From Vanessa cardui (lineage: Eukaryota; Arthropoda; Insecta; Lepidoptera; Nymphalidae), in NCBI RefSeq assembly GCF_905220365.1, contig NC_061140.1, forward strand, positions 12,216,501-12,280,500: 64,000 bases of DNA. The letters are read 5' to 3'. Under the pieces are notes generated by a model. The model searched no databases. It was not told the DNA's origin and was given only the letters and a program-made list of their open reading frames with translations. A program made the translations under genes and the position numbers. Of the stretch, positions 48,070 to 59,605 are shown one piece after another (position 1 is the stretch's first letter; each line of letters starts with the position of its first letter).

Positions 48070-49551
48070 TTAAACACTGGTTCACTCATCCAATACTAAA
48101 AACAATAATACTTAGTAAAATATAACACAAAACAATTTCGGAGTTGACACTAAACCGTTTCGTTATATCGTTTCATTCGATTCTGGAAGACGTAACTTTC
48201 CTTCAATACAATCTTTAATATATTAACATAAAGTAAATCTTCTTAATAGTGATAATTAAGACAATATTAGAAATGTCATAAGATGTTATATTTAGATCAT
48301 TACCCAAACTCTCTGTTATTTTTTCTGTAAACATAATGATTTAGTACGAATTATTTGTAATTAGATAACGGTAACAGAACAAACACACACATCTATTACC
48401 ATTTATGGTCATTCATACTTTTGTTATGATCTCATTTTATGTTACGTGTAATCGTGATAATCGTTTGTTTTTATTAATGGCCAGTAAAAAGTAACGGCAC
48501 TTGTCCCATTGTTGGACGAGGAATTGACCAAGATAGTTGATGCCGCTTCACCTATTTACATTTGTCATATTCTTTATCGCCAAGCAGGAAAACAAGAGAT
48601 TGCAACAACCGCCACATCGCTAAAGATTCAACTGTTTTCTCTCTCTTCATATATAGGTATAGATTTTTTTTTTTTTCATAGAAATCTAGACCGTATTGAT
48701 TTATTTATATTGACGTTATTACTATGAATACAATATTGTACATTAACTTATATACAGTCGGGGTATGACAAACTTCGTCTCCTTAATATCTATTTTCGTG
48801 TGCTCAGTATGAGCGATAATCTGCTTCACCGATTGAGAATGACATATTGCGTCGCAATGATTTGATGTTTAGATTCAAAAGGTACTAAGAGTTTAAAGTT
48901 CGGTAAAGAAATAAATTTGATAACTGACGAAGGTTTTCTTACTCTGACTGTACACTGTAACGAATACCATTATGTCTTGTGAAGTCAGTTAGCCTCCCGA
49001 GAAATTGGTAAGGAATAAAAACTGCTAACTCTATTGATGTGCTATGTTATAATAAAATTGTCATTTCCCTTGTGCTTGTAATTGGAACATGGAAATAAAT
49101 AATTGATCTTTGGGGTGGGATAACTGATGGTGATAGTCAGGCAGTATGAGCTTCCAATTATGGAATTGGAATTGGATTGAGAAATAAGCTAACTTAGATG
49201 TTGTTTAAGTATATACTGAGTATAGGTGAAATTCATTCCATTACAAAATTTCCCCTTATTTTCCAAAAAGGTTTTATGGAAGATGAAATTAAAATAAGAA
49301 TTCTTAGTAAGTATCTACGTCTCGAAAAGAGTACTATGCTAAATTTCAAATCAATCAGATGTCAAGCTACGGAGAGCTGGTGATGATTCTATCATTGGTA
49401 TTTCGCATATTTATACATGTAATAAAAGTGTCTGTTTTGTAATATTAAACTGCTGTTTGCTCAATAAATTTGTATGTGTACACGGTACATGTACAAAAAT
49501 GCAATTTTTTACAATTTTTGTCTATCTATCTATCTATAGTGTGTATATCTG
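48070..49551. other. AT-rich intergenic sequence
   Basis: A (TCTA)n microsatellite lies at 49520-49537. A possible scrap of family B (TTTCCCTTGTGCTTGTAATT) lies at about 49064. No exon or RNA gene is seen. Confidence 0.35.
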
Positions 49552-49700
49552 TTTAAATGTTAAAAAAGAGTAACTACTGAGTTTCTTCTCGGTAGAATCT
49601 TCTTTCCGAACCGGTGGTAGAATCACTTAATTGTAAAATGACTATTCAAAAGTGTTTGTAAAAGCCTACTTGAATGAAGTTTATTTTGATTGATTGATTG
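49552..49700 (+). repeat. LINE 3' end with TTGA-repeat tail (best copy)
   Basis: AGAGTAACTACTGAGTTTCT, TCTCGGTAGAATCTTCTTTC, CGAACCGGTGGTAG and AAAAGCCTACTTGAATGAAG lead into TTTATTTTGATTGATTGATTG. This is a well-known lepidopteran non-LTR 3' end with a short tandem tail instead of poly-A. The LINE clade cannot be fixed from the 3' UTR alone. Confidence 0.7.
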
Positions 49701-49837
49701 TTCCGGTTGAATTATGGAAACCTGGATCGATTTTGGCGAGACTTTCACGATGATGGTTGATGTAAAAGGAGTACTTTAGGCTTCAACAATAAAATTTTTG
49801 TAAAGTCAAGGTACACAATAGTCGCGGGCACAGCTAG
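49701..49837 (+). mobile_element. Helitron-like 3' end fragment
   Basis: It ends GTCGCGGGCACAGCTAG followed by T, a CTAG end like the other Helitron-like families. The 5' part abuts the LINE tail without a TC end. Confidence 0.45.
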
Positions 49838-50190
49838 TATATAATACAGATAATAATTGGGTTGGTTCGTGTTTAATATTAAAAATATATGTCCGGATAT
49901 ATTATTATCTTACCGAACGATTTAGTTTTAATTTTGTGATATTATATTTATCTCCTTATTATGAATCTCTTTTTTTTATCTTTTTCTACAAATCCTTTTG
50001 AGACATAACTAAGCCTTATACTCGTCCGTTTTGACATTATTTTAATCTTATATATTTACTTTTATATTTACGGAAACAATTATAAATAGTATTTATAAAA
50101 AAATAGTTGAAGTTGTAGTATCGTAAATAATTTTCTTATATAATTATAAACAGGTAATGGAACTGTTTGTGAGTAATTCAATACAAATAA
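49838..50190. other. AT-rich spacer
   Basis: Nothing is recognised. Confidence 0.35.
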
Positions 50191-50491
50191 CTTTTTTTTT
50201 AAGTTATAGGTTGGCGGACGAGCATATGGGCCATCTGATGGAAAGTGGTCACCATCACCCATAGACGATGACGCTGTAAGAAATATTAACTATTCCTTAC
50301 ATCGTCAATGTGCCACCAACCTTGGGAACTAAGCTGTTATGTCCCTTGTGTCACACTGGCACTAGTTACACTGGCTCACTCACCCTTCAAACCGGAACAC
50401 AACAATACTGAGTACTGTTATTTGGCGGTAGAATAACTGATGAGTGGATGGTACCCTACCCAGACGTTCTTGCACAAAGCCCTACCACCAA
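50191..50491 (-). repeat. SINE-like element, family B, full length
   Basis: On the minus strand it runs from GGTGGTAGGGCTTTGTGCAA to the A-rich end. Differences from the copy at 37925 include a small duplication around CTAGTGCCAGTGTGACACAA near 50340-50370. Confidence 0.8.
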
Positions 50492-50804
50492 AGATTTTGA
50501 ACTATGTTTTTTTTTACATTTAGAAAATAACTATTTGTAAAGATGTACGTTACAAATTACAATTTCGTCTTGTCTTACTTATATGAAAACTTTCATAATA
50601 GAAAAGAAAAGTTTAAAATTTAAAAGTCGAGCCCGAGAGTCGACATCACAAGTTACCATTAGATCAGCGTATACGTGGATCTTGAACGAAAATAGCTGGT
50701 TGCAACTCAGCAGGATGGAACTCTTCCACATAGGATGAAATTTCCAAACCTCTTTAAGATGGGAAACAAAAAGCATTGACGAATAGTTTTTTTTGATACA
50801 TTTG
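50492..50804. other. Spacer
   Basis: Nothing is recognised. Confidence 0.35.
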
Positions 50805-51028
50805 ATTTGTACATCATAGTATCAAACAAAGTCGCTTACCGCTGTCTGTCTGTTCAAACCGTTAGAATTACGTAACGAATTTTTATGTTTTTTTTTTTAT
50901 TAGACAGAGTGATTTGAAAAGAAGGTTTTTGTATATAATACATGGACAACGTAGTAAAGTAACAAGAAAAAACTGTAGCATATTTAGTATCAGTAATGAA
51001 CTCGAGCGAATCCGGGGCGGGTCATTAG
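50805..51028 (+). mobile_element. Non-autonomous Helitron, family H1, diverged
   Basis: ATCATAGTATCAAACAAAGTC at the start and TATTTAGTATCAGTAATGAA followed by GCGAATCCGGGGCGGGTC and ATTAG at the end match H1. The CTAG end has become TTAG. A T-run expands the middle. Confidence 0.7.
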
Positions 51029-51346
51029 TAATAATATAGAATCGTTGTCAATATATTAAAAAAAAACCTTTCCTAGACGTTTACTAGATAACCGAATTCT
51101 ACGAAACTACAGCGTGATTTCGAACGGCGACAGTGATTTAGTATTTGCATATGAAATATTTAAGATAAGTTTCTCGTTACCATTATCAGTTCGAATTCCT
51201 CACATCTCAAAGTATCATTTCATTAGTGATCATGACCAAGTTTATCAGATGATTATCTAAGGCTGATTACAGACTTGCGTTCAATGAGCGTTTTAATGTA
51301 ACGACTGTTTTTTATTTTTGTCAAATGTACCTAAAGATCGGTTCAA
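51029..51346. other. Spacer
   Basis: Nothing is recognised. Confidence 0.35.
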
Positions 51347-51640
51347 GAGCTGAGATGGCTCAGTGGTTAGAACGCTTGAATTTTAACCGATTATTTCGGG
51401 TTCAAATCCAGGCAAGCACCACTATACATATGTGCTTAATTTGTGTTTATAATTCATCTCGTGCTCGGCGGTGAAGGAAAACATCGTGAGGAAACCTGCA
51501 TGTATCTAATTTCATATAAATTTTGCCACATGTGCATTCCACCACCCCGCATTGGAACAGCGTGGTAGAATATGTTCCAAACACTCTCCTTAATGGGTGA
51601 GGAGGCCATAGCCCAGCAGTGGGAAAATTACAGGCTGTTA
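51347..51640 (+). repeat. tRNA-derived SINE, family A, full length (reference copy)
   Basis: The head GAGCTGAGATGGCTCAGTGG contains a Pol III A box, and GGGTTCAAATCC is a B box. The body runs AGGCAAGCACCACTATACAT, TTTGTGTTTATAATTCATCT, CGTGCTCGGCGGTGAAGGAA, AACATCGTGAGGAAACCTGC and CATTGGAACAGCGTGG. The tail is GAGGAGGCCATAGCCCAGCA, GTGGGAAAATTACAGGCTG. This structure (tRNA head, conserved body, LINE-like tail) resembles Metulj SINEs of nymphalid butterflies. The family name is from memory and not checked. Confidence 0.88.
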
Positions 51641-52339
51641 CTCTTATGTTCGGTTATGAAATAGCCATTAATTTTCATTTATTATCTATATGTTATCTTT
51701 TATTGATTTTAAAGCAAAAAGTAATTGAATAATAGTATTATGAATGTCAAATTGTGGATAACAGCGTACATCTTCTTACATAAGGACTAGAAAGAGATAG
51801 GGCTATATAAGTCTAGAGCAAGACCACCGTAACAAATTATATTTAAAAAATGTAATTTAAAAGTTTTTTTTTTAACAATATCTGTATATTATTGTGGTGA
51901 TTGATAACTTCTAATCACACCAACAATTCAAATACAGTTATAAAAAGTAATAATATGTATAGTATAGTGCAAAAAGTTTCACCTCCATGAAGTTTGTATA
52001 ACAAAAAGTCAACGACAAAATAATCGCGGTACAATCGTTCGCCCTATGACCACGCACGCACACCGTGCCTCCCAGTGATTCAAATTAGGTTTCTGCTGAG
52101 CTACATCACGTAGCAAATTTTCCAAGAAATTAGTTCGTATGGAAAAATGCGTGAAGCGTTTCGGGTACCGAGGGATTGTTCACACGGTTTCGTATCTATT
52201 CGCATTATTGATATGCATGCGAGTTCAGTATCACGATCGTTTAGAGATATCTCCCCTATGTCTTTATAAAAAACGGCTCCACATATTAGTATCGCTTTCG
52301 TGTTTAATTAGTCTATATTTAAAGATTATAATACAAAAA
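51641..52339. other. AT-rich spacer
   Basis: A GC-richer patch lies at about 52020-52250. No repeat or exon is recognised. Confidence 0.3.
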
Positions 52340-52593
52340 CAACAGTCTGTAAATTACCCACTAAGGGCTAAGGCCTCCTCTTCCTTTGAAGAGAAGGTTT
52401 GAAACGTATTCCATCACGCTTTTCCAATACACATGTGGCAGAATTTCTATGAAATTAGACACATGCAGGATTCCTCACGATGTTTTCCTTCAGCGCCGAG
52501 CACGAGATGAATTATAAACAAAAATTATGCCTGGGTTTGACCCTACAATCATCGGTTAAAATGCACACATTCTAACCACTGGGCATTCTCGAC
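52340..52593 (-). repeat. tRNA-derived SINE, family A, with small deletions
   Basis: The minus-strand head GAGAATGCCCAGTGGTTAGA and B-box region GTAGGGTCAAACCCAGGC are present. The part after the head (CACCACTGAATATTC...) and part of the CCAACCCGCATTGG segment are deleted. AATACAA occurs at both flanks (about 52330 and 52603) as a possible short target duplication. Confidence 0.75.
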
Positions 52594-52944
52594 TCTTGAA
52601 GAATACAATACGCGCGATCTAATTTGCTCGGTCAGAAATTAAATACGAGTGGCTGCGCAGATAAAACGCTTAAGAATAAAAACCCAGTACGGCCAGTTAC
52701 TTTGGCTAGAACACTTAAATATTCGATTATTATGAATTTATTCTTTATTGCACTCCAATTAAAATAACATATTATATACGTGACATTGTTAAATAATTAG
52801 TTATCGGAATGTACAAAGTTCAAAGCCTCAGGTGCAGTCGCTCTTATCGCTAAACCAGCGATCTTTTCCATACAACCTTTGGACAGACAACCATTTATTA
52901 AATATTTACGAAATATTCTTCAAGCTTTGTGAATTTATATAAGA
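52594..52944. other. Spacer
   Basis: Nothing is recognised. Confidence 0.3.
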
Positions 52945-53110
52945 CGCTGGTTTTTTAGTGGGTAAACCCGGTGGACCTGGGCGCACTCGGCGTCCAGGGA
53001 ACCGGGGAGTCACTCCCCCCACTTTCCATCACGTGGGGGAAGCGCGTAACGCGTTTTTCCAGCAAGAACAAAAAGGCTTTCAAGGTGGACAACGTCTGTC
53101 AGGTTTAGTT
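52945..53110. repeat. GC-rich transposon-like fragment
   Basis: The stretch TAGTGGGTAAACCCGGTGG, CTGGGCGCACTCGGCGTCCA, GGGAACCGGGGAGTCACTCC, CATCACGTGGGGGAAGCGCG and TAACGCGTTTTTCCAGC is far richer in G+C than anything nearby. It resembles a widespread lepidopteran repeat, probably the 5' or coding part of a non-LTR element. The resemblance is from memory and the class is uncertain. No frame is clearly coding. Confidence 0.45.
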
Positions 53111-53395
53111 AGTCCTGTATAAATTATACACTCAATAGCATGTTAATCTTAATTTATTGAATTGTTTTACATGTGTATTTTATCGTTCCTTTTAAGATTG
53201 TGCATGTTGTTCTTTTTTCAAAAATTAAGATAATTTGTTTTGAATTGAAACCTATGTTTAAGATAATTGAAAAATAACGCAATGACAGAGTCATTATCAT
53301 CAAATCACATTTTAATCTTGATGATAAGGGACACCTTGTGAATTATTTATTCGAAGGGTGGTGCACCCCCGAAATCTTATATCCAATCGAGTCTT

Positions 53396-53850
53396 TTCAA
53401 CCGACTTCCAAAAGGAGGAGGTTATCAATTCGTCTGTATTTTTTTTTTTTTTTTTTTTATGTTTGTTACCTCATAACTTTTCACTGGGTGGACCGATTTT
53501 GATAATTTTTTTTTTGTTTGAAAGGTAGTGCTTCCCGTGGGGTCCCATTTTTTTTATTTTTTTTTCCGATGATGGTATCCATGTGAAAACGATATAAGTC
53601 TTAAATTTGCATTATGTATATGCGCGACAAATAGGTGAATAACTGAAAATCACGTTAACCAATTTTGATAATTGTTTTTTTATTATAAAAAATATACTTC
53701 AAGGGTAATTTGGTGAAAGTTTGGTAAGGTTCTGAGCACAGGAGCCATGACAAAGTAACGGAACGGAAGGGAACGGAACAATTCTGAGGAGCACGTTAGC
53801 GATACTCGGTCGAATCTTTTATTTATAGGTTATTTGGATATTTGAGTCAC
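53396..53850 (+). repeat. Unclassified interspersed repeat
   Basis: CCGACTTCCAAAAGGAGGAG, GTTATCAATTCGTCTGTATT, GTTTGTTACCTCATAACTTT, ACTGGGTGGACCGATTTTGA, TAGTGCTTCCCGTGGGGTCC and TCCGATGATGGTATCC form a pattern common in lepidopteran genomes. Long T-runs at 53440-53460 and 53500-53560 belong to it. No ends or target duplication could be defined. Confidence 0.5.
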
Positions 53851-53895
53851 CTTCCGAAATGTAATGTAATTATCATAGTCGAATATTATAATTAA

Positions 53896-54147
53896 CTAGC
53901 TACCCACCCCGGCTTCGCACGGGTGCAATACTGATACTAAATATACTACAGAATTTGTTTATATACGACATCACATCGCAAACTTCTAAAATTATCAGTG
54001 TTTCTTTACTATATTGTTCATGTATTATATACACAAACCTTCCCCTTGAATCACACTATCTTTTAAAAAAAACCGCATCAAAATCCGTTGCGTAGATTTA
54101 AAGATATAGGGACAGAGAAAGCGACTTTGTTTTATACTATGTAGTGA
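53896..54147 (-). mobile_element. Non-autonomous Helitron, family H1, both ends intact
   Basis: On the plus strand it starts CTAGCTACCCACCCCGGCTT and ends GACTTTGTTTTATACTATGT, AGTGA, between A (53895) and T (54148). At 252 bp it is the most complete H1 copy here, including ATTATCAGTGTTTCTTTACT and AAAACCGCATCAAAATCCGT. Confidence 0.85.
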
Positions 54148-54495
54148 TGGAACTCCTATACGGCTCGCAGTTAGGGTGCGATATGGGGCAGAATTTCTTA
54201 CTATCTTTAATCAAATTTTGTGTATGTGATGTGATGTCATATGATGTACGAAATATAGTTGGTCTTTTTCAAAGTATTTTTGCTGAGTTCGATTACAGCT
54301 CTTTCGAGGGATCCTTGTAGTTTACGCCGCGTGACGTATTAAATCCGCATTTTCGAAAGTCTATTTTTGCTTTATTCGCAAGTTTCCTTTGAAATTGTCT
54401 TCGAAGTAGTTTCTGACTCATATAAACGGAACGCTTAATCTATACATATTAAAAAAAATTAGTTAGTCAACATCAGCTTCACTTAAAATCAAAAA
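54148..54495. other. Spacer
   Basis: A GC-richer patch GTAGTTTACGCCGCGTGACG lies at about 54320. No element is recognised. Confidence 0.3.
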
Positions 54496-55091
54496 ATAAA
54501 TAAAATTTTAACAAAAAGAAAAACCGACTTCAATCAAAACACTATTTTAAAACAAATGAATATGCACGAAAAAGTAATAAAAATAATTGCGTATTCAACA
54601 TATTTTTTAGAGTCTTCCTAAGTTAAATGAAATGAAAAATATTAGACTACTTAAAAGTCGATTAACGATTATATCATGTAGTTATAATTATTGTTATATT
54701 TGGAGTCGGTGTCAGCCAATAAAACCCTACAGTATATCTATCAAAAAACAATACGAGAATACTTTAACAAATATGTTTTTTACAAATTACCTTTTACACA
54801 ATAATATACTGGATCAATCAAGAGGCTCGTATCGCTTCTTTCTTTTGATTGTTGGGGCAAGGGCACCGTGGCTGACACCGGCTCCAAATATACCAATAAC
54901 TATAACTACATGATATAATCGTTAATCGACTTTTAAGTAGTCTAATATTTTTCATTTCATTTAACTTAGGAAGACTCTAAAAAATATGTTGAATACGCAA
55001 TTATTTTTATTACTTTTTCGTGCATATTCATTTGTTTTAAAATAGTGTTTTGATTGAAGTCGGTTTTTCTTTTTGTTAAAATTTTATTTAT
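54496..55091. mobile_element. Fold-back element with 223-bp inverted arms
   Basis: The left arm 54496-54718 and right arm 54869-55091 are reverse complements over 223 bp. I see only three mismatches, all within the inner 35 bases. A 150-bp unique loop separates them. The outer ends read ATAAATAAAATTTTAACAAA, and the arms include AAAACCGACTTCAATCAAAA and TTAAAAGTCGATTAACGATT. No clear target duplication is visible. It has no credible coding frame. Such a structure fits a Foldback or long-TIR MITE, or a very recent palindromic duplication of one arm. Confidence 0.85.
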
Positions 55092-55192
55092 AAGCGTTAG
55101 TCATTTTTGCGAATCAAAATTATTTAATCGCCAGTATTCTTTTATAAATAAAATCGCAAATAAGCTGTACCAAAAACGCACTATTTGTCTTG

Positions 55193-55399
55193 ATTTTTTT
55201 TTTATATTATAGGTTGGCGGGCGAGCATATAGGCCACTTGATGGTAAGTGGTCACCATTACCCGTATACAATAAAGCTGTAAGAAATATTAACTATTCCT
55301 TACATTGTCAATGTGCCACCAACCTATTATTAGTAGAATAACTGATGATTGGATGGTACCTACCCAGACGGGCTTGCACAAAGCCCTACCACCAAGTAA
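55193..55399 (-). repeat. SINE-like family B with a large internal deletion
   Basis: Minus-strand 5' part (TTGGTGGTAGGGCTTTGTGC, AAGCCCGTCTGGGTAGG) and 3' part (ATGTAAGGAATAGTTAATAT to the A-rich end) are present. About 90 bases between the TTATTCTAC and AGGTTGGTGGCACATTG segments are missing. Confidence 0.75.
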
Positions 55400-56207
55400 A
55401 AGCAGTAAAGTTTTCTGCCGATAAAGTAATTACAATATACTATAATTATTTCTTAATTGACATAAAATTATTTCACATTTTTTAATTGGACATAATAAGT
55501 TAGTACTAAAATTATCGTAGTTCTATTGAAGTAAAATTGTTGTTTCATTTAATTAAAATCATTTGTTTCTGTACGAAATATTATTAAAATTTAAACTTGT
55601 GTAATTTATAATTACAGCATTTCAAACGCTATTATGTATCGCTCTTTAGAAAAGAGACTAAAGTATATTTCAATTAAAATACGTTTAATAAACGTTTTTG
55701 ATTGGTTGGGAAGTCGTAATCATGAAATACGACAGATTGACTAAGCAGATGCAAATTAAAATGCCAAGCGATTCCTTTTTTTTCTTTGACAGCGATGTAT
55801 ATTATTAATTCAATTACCAATGTTACCTTTTTTGAATACATTTTTTTTAATTACACCTTTTTTTATTACTCGATCACGAAGTCAAGAAACGTGAACTTGT
55901 CAGTTTAGTAAGATTTGAGTTAAAAACCTGCATCGAGTATACCAAAAAATATTAAGTGATTCTCATTGATCAGATTGAATAAATGGTGTTCCTATGTTTT
56001 AAAAACATTAGGACTAAGACCGTAATAGGCAGGACTTTTAAATTTGGATCATCATAAGTTATATAATGGATTTTTTTAAATATAATTAGGTATATTATTG
56101 TTGATTTGTGTAAATTAACTATAAAAAGGCATATTATACAGATTGGCAAAGTAATATACATATATATGACACTCCTAACTCTTGTTAATTATCTTTGTAT
56201 TGGTTAT
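55400..56207. other. AT-rich spacer
   Basis: Nothing is recognised. Confidence 0.35.
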
Positions 56208-56232
56208 ATAACTGATGACTGGGTGGTATCTG
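56208..56232 (-). repeat. Scrap of family B SINE
   Basis: ATAACTGATGACTGGGTGGT matches the near-terminal part of family B on the minus strand. Nothing else of the element is visible next to it. Confidence 0.35.
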
Positions 56233-56399
56233 ATGAGATGGAGAAAGCGTTACCATCAATATGTTAGTGGCATTTTTACAAGCAATATTTAAAAAAAAAT
56301 CATTTTAATGTTGCGTTTAGATCCTTATTTTAGATCAATCATCGAATTTATTATTAGTTATGGCATAAGTAAAGGGATGGATGGTGACTACCACCAATC

Positions 56400-56560
56400 A
56401 TGACCATTTGCATCACCAGGGTCTAACAGGTGCGTTGCCGGTGTTTCAGGAATGAGTTGGCTCTTTTCTTAAAGATTAATTAGTCTGATATGGTTCGGAA
56501 AAACCGCTGGCGAAAGTTGTTTCCAAAGATTGTTTGTGATATCGAGGTGGTGTGACGTCA
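56400..56560 (+). repeat. Fragment of a widespread lepidopteran repeat
   Basis: AGGTGCGTTGCCGGTGTTTC, TTGGCTCTTTTCTTAAAG and ATATGGTTCGGAAAAACCGC, TGGCGAAAGTTGTTTCCA resemble a common repeat of moths and butterflies that I recall but cannot name. Class unknown. Confidence 0.4.
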
Positions 56561-57495
56561 TATCTAAATCATTCTACCTAATAGAGGGTAATATTTAAAC
56601 TTTAATAATCTAAATTAACATATTAACTAAGATTTAAATAAATAAGGGAGCGAATAAGTGTATTTAGTCCCGCTATAAGCGCAATGGGTTTCAGTAAACT
56701 ACATTCAAAGTTATTTCTCATACATTATACCAGCAATAACGAATTTCAAACAATTATGAACTCTATGTTTAGCATTTAAAGCTTATTTTTGTGAAGTGTA
56801 TAATTAAAAAAAGGTAAGTTTGTTTTGTAACGTCCATTTTTCTTTCAGGCGTTTGATAGTTTGACGTTACATAAGGGTGGATTATTTTTAAAGGAAATAT
56901 TTTTTTATGGAATTTCGCCTCGTAATGTATCCAAAATGTATGATTATAAATTAAACAGATGTTATTGGGAAAATAATAAATGTTATTTGTTTAGTAGTTT
57001 TTTTTATGGCATATACAAAAATAGTTTAACTTTTGCGCTAAGATGCCAGATAGATTTAGATATTATTCTAGCACATAGAACCACGGGCACATGTAGTATA
57101 ATTTCCAATTGACCTAAATTTGGTTCAATATGAATTATAATTGAAAAGGGTTATCAGAGAAAATGGACCACTGCAATGCTTGCAGACTACTGTTTGGTTC
57201 TTGATTAGAGAGACACCAATATCTCCTTACCACAGACAGCAAAAAGGACAAAAAAAGTTGATTTTTTAATGTCTTAATAACACATTTACTTTAAAATAAT
57301 GGCAAATAGTTATTTCAATTAAAAGCCAATTTCTCTTTAAAACTATACGTGACTGAGATATTTTATTTCCTGTTCTAAGTTATCTATAGCATGTTCAGAA
57401 ACACCCAATCAGGTATCTGTGAAAAAAAAAATTATTTTGTTGCCGAGTGTTATAGATATAAAGTATTTACATAGAGGTACTTAAAATCAGTTATG
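56561..57495. other. AT-rich sequence with an acceptor-like site and open frame
   Basis: TCCATTTTTCTTTCAG at about 56834-56849 is a good 3' splice site. It opens into a frame running to a TGA at 57110-57112 (about 88 codons, including YGISPRNVSKMYDYKLNRCY). The end of this frame overlaps ACCACGGGCACATGTAGTAT at about 57080-57100, which looks like a degenerate Helitron-like 3' end, so I favour non-coding. Confidence 0.2.
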
Positions 57496-57552
57496 TGTAT
57501 ACGAGTTCGAACCCGCAACTATCAGTTGAGACACGTTAAGTTAGAGTATATT
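57496..57552 (-). repeat. Degenerate family A tRNA head
   Basis: GAGTTCGAACCCGCAACTAT followed by CAGTTGAGACACGTTAAG corresponds to the B-box half of the family A head on the minus strand. Confidence 0.4.
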
Positions 57553-57568
57553 ACAACATTTTTTATTA

Positions 57569-57745
57569 AAATAAAAATAAACTTTATTCAAGTGGGCTTT
57601 TACAAGGACTTTCGAATCGTCATTTAACAATTAAGTGAAGCTACCACCGGTTCGGAAAGTAGATTCTACCGAGAAGAACCGGCAAGAAACTCAGTAGTTA
57701 CTCTACTCTTTCAACATTTAAAAATACAATCACATTAGTTAAATA
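57569..57745 (-). repeat. LINE 3' end (same family as 49552-49700)
   Basis: On the minus strand AGAGTAACTACTGAGTTTCT, TGCCGGTTCTTCTCGGTAGA, ATCTACTTTCCGAACCGGTG, TCACTTAATTGTTAAATGAC and AAAAGCCCACTTGAATAAAG, then an A/T-rich tail. The TTGA repeats are replaced by ATTTTTATTTTAAT. It reaches slightly further 5' than the other copies. Confidence 0.65.
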
Positions 57746-57829
57746 CAATTATATATGTATGTAATGTTTCTTGCCTGGAAATCAACAGGTATTTAATTGC
57801 AAGCTTTTTTATCAACTACATATATTTTA

Positions 57830-58115
57830 CTAGCGACCCTTCCCGTCTTTGCACGGGTGGACGTAAGTTTCTTTTTATATTTTTACCTTTTATTTATATA
57901 TTTTTGTTGTTTTTCTCCGACATACCTAACAATTGTCGTCGTATTTCAACTTATTGACACAAAAACTTTAATAAACTATAAACCTGAACATTCCTCGTGA
58001 ATCACTCTATCTATTAGTGAAACCACATGAAAATCCGTTTAGTAGTTTTGAAGTTTATCGCAAACATACAGATAGACAAACGTAATCGGAGGACTTTGTT
58101 TTATAATACATAAAG
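57830..58115 (-). mobile_element. Helitron, family H1-related, diverged
   Basis: On the plus strand CTAGCGACCCTTCCCGTCTT and GCACGGGTGG form the 3' end. AATCACTCTATCTATTAGTG, AAAATCCGTTTAGTAGTTTT and GGACTTTGTTTTATAATACA lie further in. The last 10 bases are mutated. Internally it is longer than typical H1. Confidence 0.65.
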
Positions 58116-59011
58116 AAGATGTTAGTAGTTTTCGGAAATGTTTGATAATCCCAAAAACGAATATTTCTCCGATTAGTTAAGTCCACGCAATTATACGACC
58201 GTAACATTATACTAGTACAATCAACAAAAAATAACACTACATTTATACAAAACAGAAACTTTCGTATAAGAAACAAAACGATAAATAATTAACTCAGAAA
58301 AACGAAGCCAAACAATTCTCTAAGCCGGTACAGTTGGAAAAAAAAACAATCCATCCCACTAATCCGTTATCAAAATGGTTGTTTTATGCGAGAATTGAAT
58401 TCCCTCGGCAAAAACTTTCAACATAAATTACTGGAATCTCTTAGGGGGAGCGATTTATGAAGAACACTTTTATTGTTTAAAGGTAAATGCTTATAAACTT
58501 TAATTTTGAATAAGGATGGCCTTGGTATCTTTATAATTTGGCTTCTTTATAGCCTTCAAACACAAGCCGGATGAATGAGTATTAAGTGATATTGGACAAT
58601 TTATATTAATTACGATATTATGGAAGATTCGACTTCAGATAAAGAATACATCCAATCGTATGTTTAAGTATTTTTTGTTATTTGTTTTTAATTGTGTTAT
58701 ATACAGGATGAAACAAATCTTCTTTTTGTAAGTAGTTACTTTCTGAATTACACTGACACTTTAGTAATCGGGATCTGGGTAAGCCAGACAGGTCTGCACA
58801 AAAGTGTAGCGTTAGTAAAAAAATAGTGCTGAATAGTAATTTTCGGTATTGAAATTATTTTCATTAAAATGTAAAAAAATCTTTATGATGTGTCCATGAC
58901 CATTTAAAACTAGGGCCTATTAATCAAGAAGATTATAATCGATTAAATAAATGATACTTACAGGTCGTCAAAGTCAAATACGGGCTGTATTTAAATTTTG
59001 ACTTATATGAC
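58116..59011. other. AT-rich sequence with a complex patch
   Basis: A non-repetitive, GC-richer patch lies at about 58370-58470 (TCTCTTAGGGGGAGCGATTT). Otherwise nothing is recognised. Confidence 0.3.
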
Positions 59012-59277
59012 TCGGTGTAAGGGCTTTGTGCAAGCCCGTCTGGGTAGGTACCACCCACTCATTACTTATTCTACCGCCAAATAACAGTACTCAGTATTGT
59101 TGTGTTCCGGTTTGAAGGGTGAGTGAGCCAGTGTAACTACAGGCACAAGGGACATAACATCTTAGTTCCCAAAGTTGGTGGCACATTGACGATATAAGGA
59201 ATATTTAATATTTCTTATAGCGTCATTACCATCAGGTGGCCCATATGCTCGTCCGGCAACCTATACCATAAAAAAAT
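59012..59277 (+). repeat. SINE-like element, family B
   Basis: It runs from GTAAGGGCTTTGTGCAAGCC to CAACCTATACCATAAAAAAA. A 25-base deletion removes GTCTATGGGTGATGGTGACC. Confidence 0.8.
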
Positions 59278-59605
59278 TAAAACAATTTATACGATGTTTG
59301 TGTAACTTGTAACTTTGGATCATCATCTATATTAGAATGGGTACGTAGCAACTCGTTAATATTTATTTAAAATTGTGTTGCAAAGTTATTAGTTTAATTT
59401 AATTACTCAAACCGTTGGCCCTTTTGCTACTCCATGAAAGGCTCAAATTCTATTTTATCCGGGATAGGTTTTCCAATTAAGGTCCCCACAATGTTTGTAC
59501 TTGGAATTAATAAAACGAATAATCAATTTAAAGTTTTGAATAGAATTAAATGGACTTTAATTTGGATTATCATTACGTAATCTTATTTGAGTAAAAAAGT
59601 GAAGC
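59278..59605. other. Spacer
   Basis: Nothing is recognised. Confidence 0.3.

Noticed and set aside
54632..54913. 93-codon frame in the fold-back element
   Set aside because: It spans one arm, the loop and part of the other arm of an inverted repeat. No transposase-like motif is present.
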